From: Elusimicrobiota bacterium
GTDB lineage: Bacteria; Elusimicrobiota; Elusimicrobia; O2-12-FULL-59-9
Assembly (NCBI GenBank): GCA_016206405.1
Contig: JACQRQ010000029.1
Coordinates: 1 to 6,292 of the forward strand
Length of the DNA: 6,292 nt
Reading direction: 5' to 3'
Part shown: positions 4,021-6,292 of the stretch, piece by piece
Layout: each line of letters starts with the position of its first letter
Position numbering within the stretch: position 1 is the first letter of the stretch
Notes under the pieces: model-generated
Databases searched by the model: none
Told to the model about the DNA's origin: nothing
What the model saw: the letters and a program-made list of their open reading frames with translations, nothing else
Translations under genes and position numbers: made by a program

Positions 4021-6292
4021 CGGTTCCACGCGCACCTTGAGCTTCTCTCCCACGGCGCGGAAAATAGAGGCCCACTCCCGGGCGGCGTCGTCGCCGCTCT
4101 CGGCCTTTTGCCGCATCTGCGGATAGAAGTCTTTCAAGACGGCGTAAAAAATATTTTGAGTATTCCAAAGACTGAATTGAAAAATGGGAATGTCGGCGAG
4201 GCCGGCCACCTTATTGAGTTTCTTAAGGGGCGCCAGTTCGGAGGGCGAGGCGCGCAAACTTTCAGCCAAGTGCTCCAGAGTTCCCTTAAGCGTGTAGCCC
4301 AAGCCGGCGCCGTCGAGATGGATTTTCAGTTTTTTGGCCTCCTCCAAAAGGGGGTGGATGCGATCGGCGTCGGGGTTTTCCCCCTCAAGCGCGTCGCGCA
4401 AAGCCGTGTTCAAGGCGATTTCCGCCGCCGCCAGAAGGCCTTTGGGCATGGGGAGGCCGAGGTCGGATAAGAAACGCATCAGGGGCGCCCGGTTTTCGTA
4501 AAGCTGGCGGTAGACCGCCTCGGACTCGGCCAAAGTGGATTTGAGGATCAGGTCCAGAATCTTGCGCTGCTCGTCCCTAAAGAGAAGCTTAAGGGAGTAA
4601 GCGCCGGCGCCGAAGTGCTTGTCCATGCCGCGCAGGACCTCCGGCAAGTCCGTTCGGGCGAAGGCTTCGGTCAACTCGGCGACGAAGGCGGCATAGGCCT
4701 CCTCTCCCTGGAACGTCAGTGTTCCGCCGCTCAGGTTGTGGTCCCCCAGGTGCAGGATACCGAAGCTGATCCGCTCGGATTCGCCGGTGATTTTCGAGGT
4801 GACCCGCGCCCGGCCCAGGGCGAGGCGGGCCTTTCCGGCCGGAAGCAGCTTGTAGTCTTCCCGCTCCACGCCGTAGCAATAGACGCCGGCGTGCTCGTCG
4901 TGGCCGTCGAACAGGGAGTTCACGGCGTAGTGGGCGCCCACCTTGCGGAGGTCGACCATGGCCGGCCGGACGAGTTTGTCGTAGATGGCGCGTCCATCTC
5001 GGTATTTCGCGCTGTTGCCTCCGGCCTTCTCAAGCCGCTCCAAAAAACCTTGTTCGATGGAGTCTCCGAAAAGCTCCTGGGCCAACTGCACGACGCGTCC
5101 GGCGTACATGATCACCTGCACGGTTTCGATGCCCGAAATGTCATCGAAGAACCAGCCGCAGCTGGTGTACATGAGCATGGCGTGGCGCTGCATTTCCAGA
5201 AGCTTCAGCGCGAGGATTTTTTCGTTTTCCTCCAGGGGCCGCAAGGCATGGTCCTCCAGAAAGCGGTCCACGTTGCGGGTCGAGCGGTCCAGAACGACCC
5301 GGATATAGTCGTTCCGCGCGGCCCACGGGTCTTTGAATATTTCTCCCGCTTTGCGCTCAAAGCGGGGGGCCGTCTCGTCGCGCAGCCAATCGAGGGCCTC
5401 GCGCAAAGGGGCGCGCCAAGCCTGTTTCCATCCCGGGTGAGAGCCGCTGCTGCATCCGCAATCGCTTCGCCAGCGCTCGACGCCGTGCGCGCAGCTCCAC
5501 GAGGTGTTCTCGCTGATTTGGACCTCGTGAACGGGAGGGTGCTTCTCCAGGTATTGGCCGTAGTTGCAGAGGCGGACCGAGGGATCGGATTGGATGGAGC
5601 GCAGGGCGTAGGCGAGGGCCATATCCCCGAAAGTGAAATGGTGGCCGAAGGTTTCGCCGTCGGTGGCGATGTGCGCGAGTTGGTGGCGCTTGCGTTTGAA
5701 ATTCAAGCAGCCCATCAGCCGCCTGGCGAAATGCCCCCCGTCGGAGAGCAGGCGCTCGAAAGCGACCGCGCGGGAGAGGGGACCGTTGTAGAAAAAAACG
5801 TGGATTTTTCTGCCCGAGGCCAAGTTGAACTGATAAGCGCGGGTAGGGTCGATCCGGGCGCCGAGGATTTTCCGCCAAGTTCCGCCTTTGAGGCGCCGCA
5901 GCCCCGCGGCCTGGTGCGGGGCGAGGATGGTGAATTTTATCCCGAACTCGGCCAGAATATCCAGGCTTTCCAGGTCCACGGCCGTTTCCGGAAGCCACAT
6001 GCCTTCGGGCATACGGCCGAAGCGGCGCTTAAAATCTTCAATACCCCAAGCGGTCTGGGTGGTTTTGTCGCGGCGGTTGGCCAGCGGCATGAGGACGTGG
6101 TTGTAGACATGCGCCAGGGCGGCGCCGTGCCCGGAGAAAAAGTCGCGGCTTTCCAAGTCGGCTTGGATGACGGCCCGGTAAACCGCGGGGGCATGGACCT
6201 CGAGCCACGACAGCAACGTGGGGCCAAAGTCGAAGCTGATTTTAGAATAGTTGTTGACGATCTCGACGATGCGGCCGCGGTCGTCCTGAATG
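4018..6292 (-). CDS. Glycoside hydrolase family 57 protein with DUF3536 region, 5' end outside the window
   Basis: It belongs to the GH57 alpha-glucan enzymes (amylases, 4-alpha-glucanotransferases, branching enzymes); the subgroup carrying a DUF3536 domain has no settled substrate that I know of. The frame stays open to the right edge and the amino acids there, RIVEIVNNYSKISFDFGPTL, are typical family sequence, so the gene is cut by the window. The TTG at 6216 is internal. About 757 residues are visible; probably some 50 N-terminal residues, including the first GH57 motif (His-rich HGHFYQP-type), are missing. Counting from the codon at 6216, GMWLPE (72-77) supplies the predicted nucleophile Glu77, and ATDGETFGHH (184-193) supplies the predicted acid/base Asp186. 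The family signature SDCGCSSG lies at 251-258, and the conserved YTSCGWFFDDISGIET block at 350-365 leads into the DUF3536 region. The C-terminal part (about 550-732) is alpha-helical. No signal peptide can be judged. It is likely cytoplasmic and acts on glycogen-like glucan (inference). Confidence 0.92.
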   Translation of the reverse strand, partial: IQDDRGRIVEIVNNYSKISFDFGPTLLSWLEVHAPAVYRAVIQADLESRDFFSGHGAALAHVYNHVLMPLANRRDKTTQTAWGIEDFKRRFGRMPEGMWLPETAVDLESLDILAEFGIKFTILAPHQAAGLRRLKGGTWRKILGARIDPTRAYQFNLASGRKIHVFFYNGPLSRAVAFERLLSDGGHFARRLMGCLNFKRKRHQLAHIATDGETFGHHFTFGDMALAYALRSIQSDPSVRLCNYGQYLEKHPPVHEVQISENTSWSCAHGVERWRSDCGCSSGSHPGWKQAWRAPLREALDWLRDETAPRFERKAGEIFKDPWAARNDYIRVVLDRSTRNVDRFLEDHALRPLEENEKILALKLLEMQRHAMLMYTSCGWFFDDISGIETVQVIMYAGRVVQLAQELFGDSIEQGFLERLEKAGGNSAKYRDGRAIYDKLVRPAMVDLRKVGAHYAVNSLFDGHDEHAGVYCYGVEREDYKLLPAGKARLALGRARVTSKITGESERISFGILHLGDHNLSGGTLTFQGEEAYAAFVAELTEAFARTDLPEVLRGMDKHFGAGAYSLKLLFRDEQRKILDLILKSTLAESEAVYRQLYENRAPLMRFLSDLGLPMPKGLLAAAEIALNTALRDALEGENPDADRIHPLLEEAKKLKIHLDGAGLGYTLKGTLEHLAESLRASPSELAPLKKLNKVAGLADIPIFQFSLWNTQNIFYAVLKDFYPQMRQKAESGDDAAREWASIFRAVGEKLKVRVEP

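Noticed and set aside
6214..6216. TTG at 6216 as the start of the GH57 protein
   Set aside because: The frame continues to the window edge with family-conserved residues (VNNYSKISFDFGPTL), so the true start is outside the window.

Overview
The window comes from a GC-rich bacterial chromosome (roughly 60% G+C by eye) and carries five protein-coding genes, four housekeeping or central-metabolism genes and one uncharacterised secreted protein. No phage, plasmid, CRISPR, toxin-antitoxin or transposase gene is visible. The taxon cannot be fixed from this sequence. The combination of a GH57/DUF3536 protein, a short-form Pta and a ClsA-type synthase is seen in several anaerobic or deep-branching groups (Elusimicrobiota, Omnitrophota and deltaproteobacterial lineages, for example). 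The secreted and membrane proteins fit a Gram-negative-type cell, but that is inference.

Layout. Positions 1-125 are non-coding, with two small inverted repeats. rlmH (minus, 126-584) encodes the 23S rRNA pseudouridine methyltransferase. Between rlmH and cls lies a 269-bp long imperfect palindrome (586-854) that fills almost the whole intergenic gap. cls (minus, 860-2311) encodes a two-HKD cardiolipin synthase. A 76-bp divergent promoter region (2312-2387) separates cls from pta (plus, 2388-3392), a phosphate acetyltransferase. pta converges, with only 7 bp between the stops, on a small gene for a secreted Arg/Glu-rich helical protein (minus, 3400-4005). That gene follows a GH57/DUF3536 glycoside hydrolase gene (minus, 4018 to beyond the right edge) by 12 bp, with the hydrolase stop codon forming part of the small gene's Shine-Dalgarno sequence.

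How the genes relate. Likely transcription units are cls-(palindrome)-rlmH leftward, pta rightward, and GH57-small secreted protein leftward. pta (acetyl-CoA/acetyl phosphate) and the GH57 enzyme (alpha-glucan metabolism) are both carbon-metabolism genes, but nothing here shows they work together. The two items most worth a second look are the long palindrome lodged between cls and rlmH, whose left end sits one base from the rlmH start codon, and the secreted charged protein that appears translationally coupled to the GH57 gene. I found no convincing evidence for a wholly new multi-gene system.
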